A DNA stretch of 64,000 nucleotides from Acheta domesticus (lineage: Eukaryota > Arthropoda > Insecta > Orthoptera > Gryllidae): assembly GCA_031308135.1 (NCBI GenBank), contig JAHLJT010003656.1, forward strand, positions 52,516,327-52,580,326, in the 5' to 3' direction. Below are positions 21,126 through 32,795 of the stretch, piece after piece. The stretch's first letter is position 1, and each line of letters begins with the position of its first letter. Position numbers and translations under genes: made by a program. Under the pieces are notes generated by a model that was given only the letters and a program-made list of their open reading frames with translations, searched no databases and was not told the DNA's origin.

Positions 21126-21260
21126 CGAGGAATGTCTCATCTTGAAGATTATGGTATGAAAAACGTTTTTAAGGCCCTAAAACGCTTGATTTAGGTGTTA
21201 TTTGACGAAAACTTTAACAAGTGTTGCGGGTTGCATTTAACTTGAATATTTAGATGCGTT
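21126..21260 (+). repeat. Fragment of the 11845/32325 dispersed repeat
   Basis: Shares GGTATGAAAAACG, TTTTTAAGGCCCTA, ACGCTTGATTTAGG..TTATTT and GTTGCGGGTTGCATTT... GAATATTTAG with 32595-32745. Confidence 0.65.
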
Positions 21261-21889
21261 TTTTTTTTTTAAACAAATCCTTCACATTTTTAAAATGAAA
21301 GTGCAATTCGTCAAGTCTCCGTGGAATTCTCTTTCTTTAGAGAAATTATTTATAAAGATTGGTTGCGTGTGAGAGCCGCAACTGAAAGGTATACTACTGA
21401 AATAATACAGGAGACGATGAAGCTCTTTCTACTGACGAGAAACTTGTATGACGCAAAGTGTGCGTCAACTTACGCTCTCCAAAATGATTTTAAAATGTTT
21501 GTATTAATTTTAAAATTTATTTAGGATATTTTTTTCTAAATATAATTCTATGTTATATCAATGGCTAAGTAGAAAATTTTAATATTACATATTATATCTG
21601 ATTTTACATATTACATATTCTTACAGTTTTCATTGCATATTTATGTAAATATTTTGATGTTTAATACTACATAATTTTCCAGTCTCTAACTATTACGGTA
21701 TTCTAATGATGTGCGTCCTCTGTCTGTTGCACGCGGTTAGATCTCTCCCCCTCTTCCAATCGAGACGAATGAAGTGTTATTCGTCGCTTCTTGATCTCTT
21801 GATGGGGAACTGACGATTCGTTTGCCAATACATCCAGAAGATTTTAAAATTTCCTCCAAAAATTTGTGTTTTAGCAGCACCACCTTAGC

Positions 21890-22025
21890 CGGGACAAGTT
21901 TTATGCTATCGTCTGGTCTTCTGACATTTGTGGCAGCATAGTGCAAGTAAGTGTGTGTGTAAGGGAGAGGAAAAGACATGGAAGAGAAAGAAAGGAAAGA
22001 TTGCGCGTGGGCCGTGGCCCATTTC
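21890..22025 (-). repeat. Fragment of SINE family 2
   Basis: On the + strand it holds GTGCAAGTAAGTGTGTGTG...GAAAGGAAAGATTGCGCG, then GGCCGTGGCCC, the body motif shared with copies at 33237 and 38345. No head region is seen. Confidence 0.55.
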
Positions 22026-22089
22026 AAAGAAATTGTCTGTTTGGTAGTCTATATTCATAACTTCTTAAATGAACTTGACCGCAGATTGT

Positions 22090-22195
22090 TTAGAACAGAC
22101 GCAAAATTGTTTATTTCAATAGCCAGGTGCTAAAATGGAAATTTAAAAAAGCGACGTTTCGAGGACTAATTTTTCCTCATCTTCAGGCTATAAAC
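22090..22195 (-). ncRNA. Hammerhead-like core motif, minus strand
   Basis: Minus strand reads ATAGC-CTGAAGA-TGAGG...CCTC-GAAA-CGTCGC and then GGCTATTG. The 5' ATAGC(C) can pair with (G)GCTAT as an open stem I, GAGG/CCTC forms stem II, and CTGAAGA plus GAAA occupy the hammerhead core positions. The nucleotides before the stem I partner are CCTG rather than a clean N-U-H triplet, so this is at best a degenerate or divergent ribozyme. It shares the GAAACGTC phrase with the units at 19279 and 53161. Confidence 0.4.
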
Positions 22196-22254
22196 AGTAA
22201 AGAAAGACGATATAATCTAAACATCGGCAAGGACATGAAATAGTAGTTTTAAAA

Positions 22255-22440
22255 AAAGGCCCTCGAGACCCGAGCGTCAACCCCCGGGAGGGCGGGGCTG
22301 GCGGTGCCCGTGGCACGAGGCAACGCCCCCTGGATATAGAAAGCTGCCGCACCGATTTGTGACGTCATCATAGGTAGTCCGACCAGCACCCTCTCCACAC
22401 AGGGTGCTGGTCCGACTGTCGGACAGCTCCGCAGTTCACA
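22255..22440. other. GC-rich segment with strong hairpin
   Basis: A 12-bp perfect stem (GACCAGCACCCT/AGGGTGCTGGTC at 22381-22392 and 22401-22412, loop 8) follows a GC-rich stretch. No gene is recognised. Confidence 0.5.
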
Positions 22441-22673
22441 GTTATACTAGAAACTCTTACTTCGTTTGCAATTACTATTCTGGAAATGTTTTACAAAAGA
22501 TATGTTCATATTTAATGTTCACATCAGTGAAACGATACACTATATTTATTTGAAGAATCCATAAAAAATTCGTTTGAATGCATTTAACGTGAAGTTTTTT
22601 AAGAATGATCGCAAGAACATATTTTTGCAACTACTTTCCACACCCAAGCATTGCGAGGTGGCTGCGGCACGAG

Positions 22674-23088
22674 CAGTGGCGTAGCTAGAGGGGGTAGTGG
22701 GGTGGCGCGCCCCGGGTGTCATCAATTAAATTATTTTATGGTTGGAATTTTATAATTTAAATCATCTACTTAAAAATGTTATATATCAATAGTTTTCTTT
22801 GTTTTAGTAGTTGGAAAATTGTATAGTTGGAATTATATAATTTTATGGTTTAGTTAAAAATTATTTAAATGTATTAAGTATACATTTAAATCATAAGCAT
22901 AGATTATGATTTAATTGCAATTAATCTTAATTACATAGATTTTTTAATATATTATAAATAACTCTGATGTGCAATATGTTTGTATTTTTCATAAAATAAT
23001 GTACAATCAATGCAGCAATAGATAATTGAAGGGAGGGGTGACACCATTAGCTTCGCCCCAGGTGACACCAGCTGAAGCTACGCCACTG
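22674..23088. mobile_element. hAT MITE, 415 bp, TSD GGCACGAG
   Basis: Terminal repeats CAGTGGCGTAGCTAGAGG and, inward from the right, CAGTGGCGTAGCTTCAGC. The flanks are a perfect 8-bp duplication GGCACGAG (22666-22673 and 23089-23096). CAGTGGCGTAGC is a classic arthropod hAT terminus. The AT-rich interior has no frame. Confidence 0.95.
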
Positions 23089-23099
23089 GGCACGAGGCT

Positions 23100-23330
23100 G
23101 GCTTGAGGGGCGGGCGACACGGCCGAAGCCCCAGGCGTGCGGGGGCTGGGCGGGGCGTGGCGGGGAGGGGCAGGGTGGTGCGGGGCGGGGCGGGGCGGGG
23201 CTGGGCTTGGGCGGCGCTCGGACGCGGAAGCGCCTCGCATCCCCCTCCCCCCAGGCCACCGCCCAACCACGCGACGAGGCAGAAGGAGAGATGAGGCGCT
23301 GCCGTGTGCATGGCGGGCGAATTCGATCAA
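23100..23330. promoter_or_regulatory. GC/CpG-rich islet
   Basis: Dense GGGGCGGGGC and GGGGCGTGGC repeats, then CpG-rich unique sequence to 23330. Sp1-type GC boxes are abundant, so it may be a promoter fragment or a GC-rich repeat. No first exon can be assigned. Long frames here come only from the low stop density of GC-rich DNA. Confidence 0.35.
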
Positions 23331-23935
23331 AACTTCAGCTAAGAGTTCGACTCTTGCAACGTCTCCTGAGGGAACCTACACTTCCTTCGGAACTTCACCT
23401 GCCACTCTATAAAACGTGTTGCCGCTGCGACGTGGGGACTACAGCACAGAAGTACGTACAAGGATAACACTTGAGCTAGTTCGGAACAGAGTTCTGAGAC
23501 TCATAGCACGTCCTCCGTTTCGGAAACGGTTGAAAGTTCTCAGGAAGGAACTTAGAGTATAGTATAGAGTCCTTCATTCAATGCTTCAGAAAGCTATCTT
23601 TTAATGAAGCATATCAAGACTTTCAAAGCAGCGAAGCACTGGCGACGCTTAAACAACTAGCTCGACATGTCCTCACTATAGAACCAAGACGACAAACACT
23701 TCTCTCGGACATTTTGAGGGCCTAGTACAACACATTACAACAAAACGCAGTCACTAACATGACTAAACACAGAAGCCTAATGCGCTACTGACCACATGGT
23801 CCCACACAAACCCACACCAGCCACATCCATATAGCAGTTAAACGCGAAATGCCTGCGAACACACTAAAGTACATTAACCTTCGGCGAAGCCGAAAAAGAG
23901 AAAAAAAGACGGAGTGGCAGGTGGATGCGGAGACC
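23331..23935 (+). pseudogene. Unclassified coding-like relic
   Basis: One frame over about 23600-23730 reads FNEAYQDFQSSEALATLKQL and ARHVLTIEPRRQTLLSDILR, and further on TLKYINLRRSRKRKKR, with stops between. The composition is protein-like, but I recognise no family. It ends at an inverted TTCGGC/GCCGAA pair (23880-23893). Confidence 0.25.
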
Positions 23936-23939
23936 ATGG

Positions 23940-24110
23940 CCAAACCATTTCAAATTTTTGCAGTTTTCAAAACTTTAAGAGATTTTAATTAAAAACTGAC
24001 GTGCGGCATTTTAAAAGCGTGCTTTGCTCTACTCGAGCAAATAAAATTAAAGGAAAAGTTTGGGGCCATTTTTGAGAAAAATTCGACAATGTTGTAAGGG
24101 CAGTACGGGG
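23940..24110 (+). repeat. Family X fragment
   Basis: Contains TTTGCAGTTTTCAAAACTTT, CATTTTAAAAGCGTGCTTTG and TTGGGGCCATTTTTGAGAAA, the recurrent phrases of the dispersed family at 39430-42500 and 48585-49795. Confidence 0.55.
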
Positions 24111-25330
24111 AAAGGTTATACGTGCAAGCGGCTTTGTATAAAGTACTCCTAAAAATTAAAAGATCTGCTTTAAGTTCGCGGGGACGCGTCATCAGCTATA
24201 ACAAACGGGGAATATTCGCTTTGGTCAAAAGCCTGTATGTAGTTCAGGCGCTGGTGTTGTACTCAGATGGAATGTTGAGACCGCTGTGCACTTTTAGGAT
24301 GATGAGTGGGCTGTATAGATTTGTGGTTCGTGCCAGAGGCTGAAGCCCTACGGTGGCTCACACGGCCAATGTTCACGGAATGCGGGTTCCGGGGCTGCCT
24401 CCAGTTGCAATCAGATGGAGACACGCATTTGCACAACAATACGTTTGGACGGTGTTGTGCATCAACTGGCCAAGCGCCATTTTCGAAAAAAAAAAACAAA
24501 AAAAAAAACGAGATATGAACGCCATCAGTTGCATTGGACCATGTTCTAAGTGTACCCAAAATTTTGGCGCCAAGTCTGTAAAAATAGCCTGATAATTAAT
24601 GGAAAATGTAAACTCCATCAGTCACATCAGGGATTTTATGTTTCGCAACAACCCGCTATAAACCTAGATCTTCGAATCTGCTGTTCTTAATTTCACATTA
24701 TGCAGGTAAGCCGTAGATATTCCACTCATGTTTGTGTAGTTTGACGCTTCAATGAATGAAATAATTAAATTACAGTTTTTAGAGCTGAAAATGTAACAAA
24801 ATCTGAACACGATTATCTCAAAACTTGTATGATGTCGCATAGCCGGTTGACACCGTCCGTTTATTCTTGAGCATAGAAGTCACTGGCACAAATGCACAAT
24901 GTACATTTTTAGGTGATTCGGTTACATTCAAAATACACTTCGGTTAGCCCAAGTGATGCTCTCTGTGAGACATCAAAACAAATTACAATGCTCGCCGTGA
25001 GACATTAAAATGAATTACTTAACAAAGCATGTCTTACGCGTCATACGGAGTTGGCACTTAACTGACGGAGGATAGCTGAGCGCGGGATACAGTGAATGTG
25101 AATGAGTAGAAGGAACCGTTATGTATACAATGAAACAGGAATGAATGATGCGTGAAAGAAAAAGGAAAAAAATGTACATAGAGGAAACAAAAACTAAATA
25201 TTATTTAGGATTAAGAAAAATAGTGAAAATTTGTTAGAGTTGGTATGCCAAAGTGCAACTATATCCAAACTAAAAAGTTAGATTTAATCTAAAATGAAGT
25301 TGGTTTTAGTTAATTATTAAGCTAAGCCCT
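24111..25330. other. Interval without recognised genes
   Basis: No confident coding region or repeat. Short A-runs at 24486-24510 are the only conspicuous feature. Confidence 0.45.
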
Positions 25331-25429
25331 CCCTCTCAACTGCTTAAGCCGCAAGGTAGCAGTGCACTGTATCCCACTTGAGCAAACAAATGCCCGCCTC
25401 CTCAGGGTGCTGTGGAAGGGGAAATATCA

Positions 25430-26290
25430 AAGGCTGCAGTTGATGCGCGCCCCGAGAGCAGCCGCTGGTGAGGTCGCCCGTCGTTGTCCTCGGGTGGGGT
25501 GGGGTGGGGGGCTGCAGAAGCCCCACGGCGCCGCGCTTCGCCCCTCCCCCGCTCCCCGTGACTCATGCGGCGCAGCACGAGCGCCTCTTCCGCCTCCCTC
25601 CCCCCTTTACGTCATTTGCGAAGTGAATTTGAAGGCAGGACGCGCCCCTTCACACGGCGCCTCTGCTGCGCGCCTCTGAGGCTGATGGCGAAGCATGGGT
25701 TGAAATGGAGGTGTTCTCACTGGGGCATTGAGTCTCCTCCTCTGGGGCATCCTTGTTCTACCTGGGGGACAAGTCCCCGGGGTGGGCATCTTGGGCTCTT
25801 GGCCTTTATCCTTACCCCCTGACTATGCACAAGGACGTCGCCGGGAAGGTAACCGGATCCGGCCGGTACCCAGTTTGCCCTCACGGCAACCTTCCCATTC
25901 AATGCCTGGGTGGGGCCGCCCTGCCAGCTCAGAGCTACTAGCTATCCAGGATAGTACCGGTGTCAACATCACCTGTATGGTAACTCGCCACTCACGTGCG
26001 CCGGGACACTGCGTCCCTCCTCTTTGCCCAGAGGATCGGGCCACTGCCACGACGAAGCCAAGTGCCCATCTGCTGGCCACCCGGATCGAAGCCCGGGGGG
26101 CCTGGGGCCCCCAACCCGCCTTCCCACTGCCTACACGTTAGGCTACCGACCTGAGTGGGGCCGCGAAACTAGACGTACGGGTGGTCGTCTGGGGCACTCG
26201 TCGCGGCGTTTTACCCGCTTTGCGATCTTTTTTGTTCGTCGTCGGCGCAACTCCCCCGCCGACCCCCCCCCCCTTCCGTTGCGTGCGGCG
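25430..26290. promoter_or_regulatory. GC/CpG-rich region
   Basis: About 860 bases markedly richer in G+C than the surroundings, with CpG-rich stretches at 25440-25700 and 26080-26290 and a TGACTCA AP-1-type site near 25559. The middle part (25730-26110) reads like an old repeat. A + strand frame of 137 codons crosses it but shows no domain and no codon-like pattern. Promoter function is possible but unproven. Confidence 0.3.
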
Positions 26291-26479
26291 GTCGCAAAGA
26301 CGTTGCAATGGAATTAAACAAACCTAACTCACTGAGAGCGCTGCTGTCGCGGAATAATTTGAACAGCGCCATGGGAAGGTGCGTACCTCATAGACATCGT
26401 AGCGATTGTGATAGGAGCAAGTTCGGTATTGGGAATAACGATATGCTCTTTTCGATGCGTGCATTTTTAAACGGTACTA

Positions 26480-26690
26480 AAATATGGTTTCAGGTCTTTA
26501 GGTCCACGGACAAAAGGTCTGATGAACAGAACGTCTATTGCGAACCAGGTCTAATGCGACATAAGGTCTACGCGACAGAGGGTCTAATACCAAAAGGGGT
26601 CAACAATTAGAAGGTTCAATTAATAAGATCTAATAGGCATAAACACCGAAGGCCTAACAGATATACAAAGGTGTAATAGCAAAGTTTCTA
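26480..26690 (+). repeat. Degenerate tandem array of AGGTCTAAT motifs
   Basis: Variants of (A)GGTCTAATNN recur roughly every 18-24 bases (AGGTCTGATG, AGGTCTAATG, AGGTCTACGC, GGGTCTAATA, AGATCTAATA, AGGCCTAACA). This is a low-fidelity minisatellite or the end of a repeat-rich transposon. Confidence 0.7.
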
Positions 26691-26794
26691 TTTCTTTATT
26701 TTTCAACGCGTGAAAACCTCTGTATTTTAACGATGTCAATTATTACTAAAATATACGTAATATAATATGGTTAAGAGTTGTCCCGCGTGTATTA

Positions 26795-26913
26795 AGGCGG
26801 CTCCTCACATTCGTTGCTCGGCGAATAGCGAGCAGCCGCTACTTCCCGAGTGACGAACATAGCTCGTAGCAGCAGCTCGCTGCTCGGCGAATGCCGAATG
26901 TGTGGAGCCGCCT
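26795..26913. mobile_element. CpG-rich hairpin MITE, 119 bp
   Basis: Ends AGGCGGCTCCTCACATTCG and, inward from the right, AGGCGGCTCCACACATTCGG; flanks TTA (26792-26794) and TCA (26914-26916). The interior repeats GCTCGGCGAAT and GCGAGCAGC. A second copy lies at 58524-58764. A 3-bp TTA target would suit PIF/Harbinger-type MITEs. Confidence 0.8.
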
Positions 26914-27164
26914 TCAAGTGCACGAACAAATTAATTGCTCCGAATTCAAATTCAGTGGACATGTTCGCACAGTTTGACTCTTCAGTACGAAATATTACGA
27001 GGATAACATCTGTGTTGTTCCTTAATCAATAATTAATTATAAATGTTGAAGATGTTTCATGTGAAAACTTTCATGTCTATATTGAAATATACCTTCATCC
27101 TTCACTTCGTAATACGTTGTCGTGAGTTTGACCTGTTCCGAATTTATAGAAAGATGTGGGCGCC

Positions 27165-28320
27165 AGGAACAGGTGACATAAACTAATACTAACTTTTCCC
27201 TATTTAATTCTGTCAAAATTATATGGGCATCCAGCTAGCTTGGGCCGATGGATTCGGATTACATGTATTCGCTATCGCTAAGATAGCCGATTACCTGATC
27301 TGCCGACTGTACAGCCTGGCGTGGAATCTGAAATATGGAAATTCTCTGCTTCCAACTAATTAGAAGCTTATGATTGACAAATGAACAGACTCTTTTCTTT
27401 TTCCAAAGAACAAAATTTAACAATTTATTCAATGTTAATTTTAACAGATTACTTAATGGCCATGACCCCTTTTAAAAGATATTATTTTAATATACTGCAG
27501 TATATGTTACCGTCTTGCCGACCCGCTCGTTCCGAAGACGCTTCTCACTTGGCCGATGAATCCGAGTCGCTCTTCTATCTTCTGATCTTGCGCGGTTGCT
27601 GAAGTATCCAGTCCACACTGCATAAAATCTAGCTAAGTTCTTTCCGACGCTTTAGGTTTATAATCTTTCACACGAGTTTAATAAAATACTAATGTTCGAA
27701 CTATCGTCCGGTGAACACCCAAAACTGCCCAAGTCCGCGGATGTACTCCGGCCAATAATTTCTAAGTCCGATGACGACTGTTACTTTTCGCACGAAAATG
27801 TATAAGTCTCACTTTCAACTACAAGGTCCGCACACTATTTGCACTCCACGAAACTCAAGAGCCGAGTTCACGACCTACACTCCACCACTCTGAGTCAGAC
27901 TGTAACGATCTGCACTCAACGAAGCTCCAAGTCCGAATGAATGTTTTTCTGTATTTTGCAACCCTTGATGGGTCGGTAGCGTCTCACGTTCTATTTTTCC
28001 AAAACACGGCGGTAAACACCAGAAAGTCTAATTGCCCCCCGCCAACCCGCTCATTTCTTACAACCCCATGTAGCCGCGCCTTCGTCCGTCATACGTTTTT
28101 CGACCAATCACATATTCTTTATTATATCGATCTAGCCAGCGTTCCGGCACCTACGAGGCTTGCAGCTAGTTTATTTACCTGCCCTGCACCATAGCAACCC
28201 TCTGCGCTGGCGTTACTAGGGCCGGATATCGCCATTTTACAAGTCCATTTAGTCGCCCCGTATACAACTAATATTATGAATAAACCATGTCCCGTTCTGG
28301 TATATCACAATATTGTTAGA
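27165..28320 (-). mobile_element. Possible LTR of a retroelement, antisense
   Basis: On the minus strand, TGGCGCCCA (about 27160-27168), the start of a tRNA-Lys-type primer-binding site, lies just after a segment with AATAAATTG followed by a T-rich element (about 27433). Upstream of these is about 1 kb without coding sequence, running back to TGTGATATACCAG near 28309. The layout resembles U3-R-U5-PBS. No second LTR, gag or pol was found, and the exact ends (TG...CA) are not convincing. The interval could instead be ordinary intergenic DNA. Confidence 0.28.
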
Positions 28321-28609
28321 GAAAAATGGCAGCTGGCCTAGAAAACATGTATCGAAACATTATCCATATAAGGCTAATGTTTTGGTTTTTCACTTTATTT
28401 TTTTTATTTGTTACACTCATCCAAAGACGAAGATAAAGATGAAAACGAGCAACCTGCAGAGTGCAAATCATCCACTACACTAGCGACCACAGCCCCTTTC
28501 AATTTATCCCGTGACCTGAACTGTCCGTCCATGGAATTGTAGCGGTTCGGGCCATGGCCCCCTTAGGAAGCTCGCGGCAGTGTCTACGTATGAAGGGGCC
28601 CTAAATGTC

Positions 28610-28995
28610 CAAGCAATTTTTAAACACTATTGTGTTTGTGAGTTAAAGTGCTTCACATGATTTCCAAAGAAGTTTTTCGAAAACTCCGAAATTTTCTGTG
28701 AAAAAGAGCTTTGTATTTACAGTAGCGCTTAAATGCCATTTTCTTAAAAATGGCTACAATTTTTTCAAAGAAAATTGCCATTTGGGACGAGGTTTTCCTG
28801 TTCTTTAATATTCGTAAAATTATATTTCCGTTCTACTACTAGGAAACCGAAAAATTAAGAAAATGTCGAGAAAATGTACTTTGGGCGGCGATAGATGGCA
28901 GCTGGCAAGAGTACGTGGCAAATCCGAATAGTTAGCCAAGACGAAAGAAAATAGAAAACTGATACGGGAAAGTCTGTGCTATAGTGTGTTACCAC
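28610..28995 (+). repeat. Family X, 3' part copy
   Basis: Shares AGGAAACCGAAAAATTAAGA, GGCGATAGATGGCAGCTGGC and GAAAACTGATACGGGAAAGT with 42340-42490. Confidence 0.75.
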
Positions 28996-31737
28996 TACTT
29001 TATAATTGCAATTCCTTGAGAGTTAGTTGCAATGTAACAAAATGTAATTCACGAGATGCAAGGATTCTCGTAAGTTAATGAATATGATTGGTAACAGTCG
29101 CGGATTTTTGTGGAGCGATGAAATTCGACTGTAATTTTGATTCTCTCAGTAAGGTGCCGAATATTGTCTCTGAATAATATGCGGGCTTACTTGTAATCAA
29201 ATTTTCATTAATTGCAAATGGCAACTTTAATAGTTTTTGTAATTTAACTTTGTAAATATTATTTCCATACTGCACTAGTAACTTTCATTCATTGCTATTA
29301 TACTTTACTACTGTTTAATTGATGCTTCCTCCTTTACTTATTATGTGTTTATTATGTAATTTTATCTTATTATTGTATACGAGTTTTCAATCTCAAATGG
29401 TCCCAGAGAAAGTTGATCATACCAACTTCGTGAATATCACTCGTTATTCTAACGACTTTGGTTTGGGGACTTTTCGTTGCACTTCAAGATTAGTACAGGT
29501 TCAGAGGAGTACCGTCAACGAAACGCCATGTGTTGGCCGAAAGACAATTCGTGTAGCTGCGCCTGGCATCTTTTCATTTGTGTATCTACCAACATGTTCA
29601 AAACTGCACACTTGATGGTGTAGAAGCTTATTGACATATTTTTTATTGACTTTGTCATTTTGATTTGATATTCTCATCGCATTATTTGTTTTTGAATTTT
29701 TAAACGGGACATTTGAAACAGTGCCAGATAAGCGTGTTTAAATTACGCTTGAAAATCGTGTTAAATTATGAATATTAAATAGTACAGCAAGATATAGTGT
29801 TATTTATTACTCTATGGGAATTCGAAAGCGAATTGGATCGAGAAGGATGATAATGACGGATTCCGAACGTCGAGGTAAGATGTTTGTGAAATATAACAAA
29901 TCTTAAATTTTTGTACTAAGGACTAGATTATTTGAATTACCACATGCAGATATTTTCTATATTTTTGGTTATTATCCATAACTTGTGAATTTCAGTATGT
30001 ACAGTGATTGAACATATTTTAATTCATATGGGTTGGTCTAATAATGAAGTCATATGTGAATAAATTAAAATTACAAATGTATGTGAACCTTTACTGTCAA
30101 GTCAGTACTGAATCAGATCACATAGATGATTGGGAAGGAAGCAATTGTAAGATTTGTCTATAAAAAAGCTCATGAAGGTAACATTGCTTTGAACATACAA
30201 TTACTGATTACAGACACTGATACTTTCACAATCTCATGGAAATATATTTAGTATTTTAAATGTGAGACGGTAATTACTATATAAACCTATATTATATTAT
30301 ACATTAGATTATGTAATACTTTTATACAGTATTAATGAATAATACACTTTTATATGGTAATAATGTTACATGTATATTTAAGTATAATGTAATATTATTA
30401 CTGTATACATAATGCATAATTATACATGTAATATTAATATGATAATGTTTGTTTGTCAAAAATTATAACAAATCACTGCTTTGGCATTACATTATATTAC
30501 CATATTTACAGACAAGTCTTACCTGAGACAAATGACACAAATTTGACAACTTTAACACATGTGTTTAAGACGTGCTTTGTACCTAAGATATTAGAGATTT
30601 TGTTACTACCACAGTTCTTAGTTTTGCTTTGAAAAAGCATGTAAAATTTCAATTGTAATTTAATTTTTAATTTCTGTTTTGTTTATAATGTCATTCCAAA
30701 TTTCAAACTTTATGATGAAAGTGATATACTACGTGGCAAGTGATTAATTATGTGTTAAAAATCATTTATTGGAAGCCTCCCAATTATTTTTTCTAGTCAA
30801 CTAATTTATGTATAACTTTCAACAGTTCCCAATGTAAAACTACTTATTAAAAATTATAGTAAGTCTCAAATATGTTTGTATTTATTATTACAGTAAATGA
30901 ATTTCACAACCCCTAGTGTTGCATGTAATTAATCAATGCAATATTGCTAGGAAAATGAGTGTGCTTGCTGTATACAGTCTATTATTAACTTACATTTAAA
31001 TTCAGAAGCGCCTACAGTTATGTTACAGTTATGAACGTTTCATTAATTAATTGAAATGTGTAATGTTTCATTTATTTGTTTTAAAGCGGAGAATTGTATT
31101 TTTTTGAACGCTGAAGAATTAATATGTCATTCTTTATTATTTACAACCATGTTCATACACTCCATCTTGTCAAACAGGGATTAAATCAGTCTTGAGATTT
31201 GAATGTTTTCTATTGTGCATGCTCGCTTTCACAGGAATTAACATACTCCACAAGTAAACCCTGTAGGTAAGAAAGCTCTTAGTAAGAAAGTTACTTGGTC
31301 AATCACGCGTAGCCATGAATTTGTTCCCTTGATTCACGCCGATATGAAGAAAATGGGGTATTCCGACAAGCGTTTCTATGAATTTATTAAATGTGACCTT
31401 GCTCTTGCATGTCAATCGTTCTGTATTTGCTTGATATACACGGTGGGAAGCCATTGTTTGTAAACAGTGAGCGGACGTAACATTTTGGATCAAGTCGATA
31501 CTGTACAGTATTGTGAGTAAATTAGAAAAACCAAAGTGTTGTAATAATTTTTCCTTGTATCAAATGAAACTTCGAAAAGCGTTACGTGGTTCATTCTAAA
31601 TTCAAATAGACGACAATATAATTTGATCACCAACTGCATATATAATAATTTTTCGTCTGTTATGTCGACTTGCCGCGGGCAGACAGAAACGAAAGCCACT
31701 CATAGCTGCCGGTGTCTTTTAAGGCATTTTCGTAACA
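28996..31737. other. AT-rich gene desert
   Basis: About 2.7 kb of very AT-rich DNA, for example TA-rich 30260-30480. No gene, RNA or terminal-repeat element could be supported. Confidence 0.55.
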
Positions 31738-31992
31738 CTGTCCTCTTATAGTTATTAACGGCATTAGGCCGATAGATACCAAATGACGGACGCGGTTGAA
31801 GTTATAACCAACCAAGTCTGTTATTTGTGATATCGGCCGTGAGTCGTTCAATCCTTTTCGTATTACCATCTTCTTATAAGAAAAAATAATATAAATAAGA
31901 AATACATTTGCTTTTAATTCAAAAAAGTGCAACGTTTTGTTCCGTTTCAATTCGATTCGATTCTTCAATGCATCAGATGAAAGTGTCATTTC

Positions 31993-31994
<2 letters not shown>

Positions 31995-32023
<29 letters not shown>
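31995..32023. repeat. (AAT)n microsatellite
   Basis: About nine AAT repeats. Confidence 0.95.
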
Positions 32024-32324
32024 TTTGTTCATTTAATATTTAGATTTACTATAATGATAAATTGTAAATTAAACAATGAGAATAGTTTAATTGAACTGTT
32101 GCACATTACTTTTGTATGTGTTATTTATCTTGTTTGTGTATGTTCCTGATGTTGTGTGTCATTTGTTTTCGAACTTTAATAAATAGTTTGAGGATCACGT
32201 GGTTACTTAACGGCCGGTGGCTATTAATTCGTGTACGGCCAGCAACCGTTAAAATTGCCTTCTCATTCCTCTGTTGGGTCGCGTTATGCAGATATATTTA
32301 CAAGACAATATTACGAAAATACGT

Positions 32325-32795
32325 TAGTACTCGTATATCAGCACTAGGAAAACCCGGCAGACGTTGTTCTGCCCTTCATCTCCCTCTTTCCCCACCCTTC
32401 TCCGTTTCTCACTGTCCTTCCCTCACCCTGTCCCTGTCTGTCTGTGTCTGTGTCTCTGCCGCTCTTTGTCCCCCTCATTCACATTTACTTGCAGATTCTG
32501 CATGTCTTTGAGCAGGTGAGGTAATATCGGGAAGCGCCGGACCAGCAAAAATATAATAGAATGTTCGAGAAGAGCACATCCTGTAGATTACGGTGTGAAA
32601 AACAATTCTTTGAGGCCTTCAGCGTTAAAATTTTAGTTTTTAAGGCCCTAGAACGCATCGTTTAGGAGTTATTTAACGATATTGATTCAAAATGCTGCCG
32701 TTGCGGTGTGTTGCGGGTGCATTTCACGTGAATATTTAGTTTTGTACTTCAGCGCCATGTAGTGGAGTTACAACAGAGTTAACAGCACATGACCG
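32325..32795 (+). repeat. Second copy of the 11845 dispersed repeat
   Basis: AGTACTCGTATATCAGCAC, a CCCTCTTTCCCC/TGTCTGTGTCT pyrimidine-rich block (32380-32470), then AAGGCCCTAGAACGCATCG, and the end GCGCCATGTAGTGGAGTTAC. Order and phrases match 11845-12260. Confidence 0.65.

Larger units (their letters stand above)
18664..21688. mobile_element. hAT-like element, 3025 bp, TSD ACTATTAC
   Basis: Termini CAAAGACCAGATTTTTATG (left) and, inward from the right, TAGAGACTGGAAAATTATG; flanked by a perfect 8-bp duplication ACTATTAC at 18656-18663 and 21689-21696. The left 480 bp and right 360 bp align with the 652-bp element at 35658-36309, so this is a longer member of the same family. Its centre (19150-21330) holds a ribozyme-like unit and a pair of direct repeats. 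No transposase is visible. T-rich TTACATATTTTTACAT motifs fill both subterminal regions. Confidence 0.85.

Noticed and set aside
25728..26141. 137-codon + strand frame
   Set aside because: GC-rich region with overlapping frames on both strands, no domain, probably old repeat.
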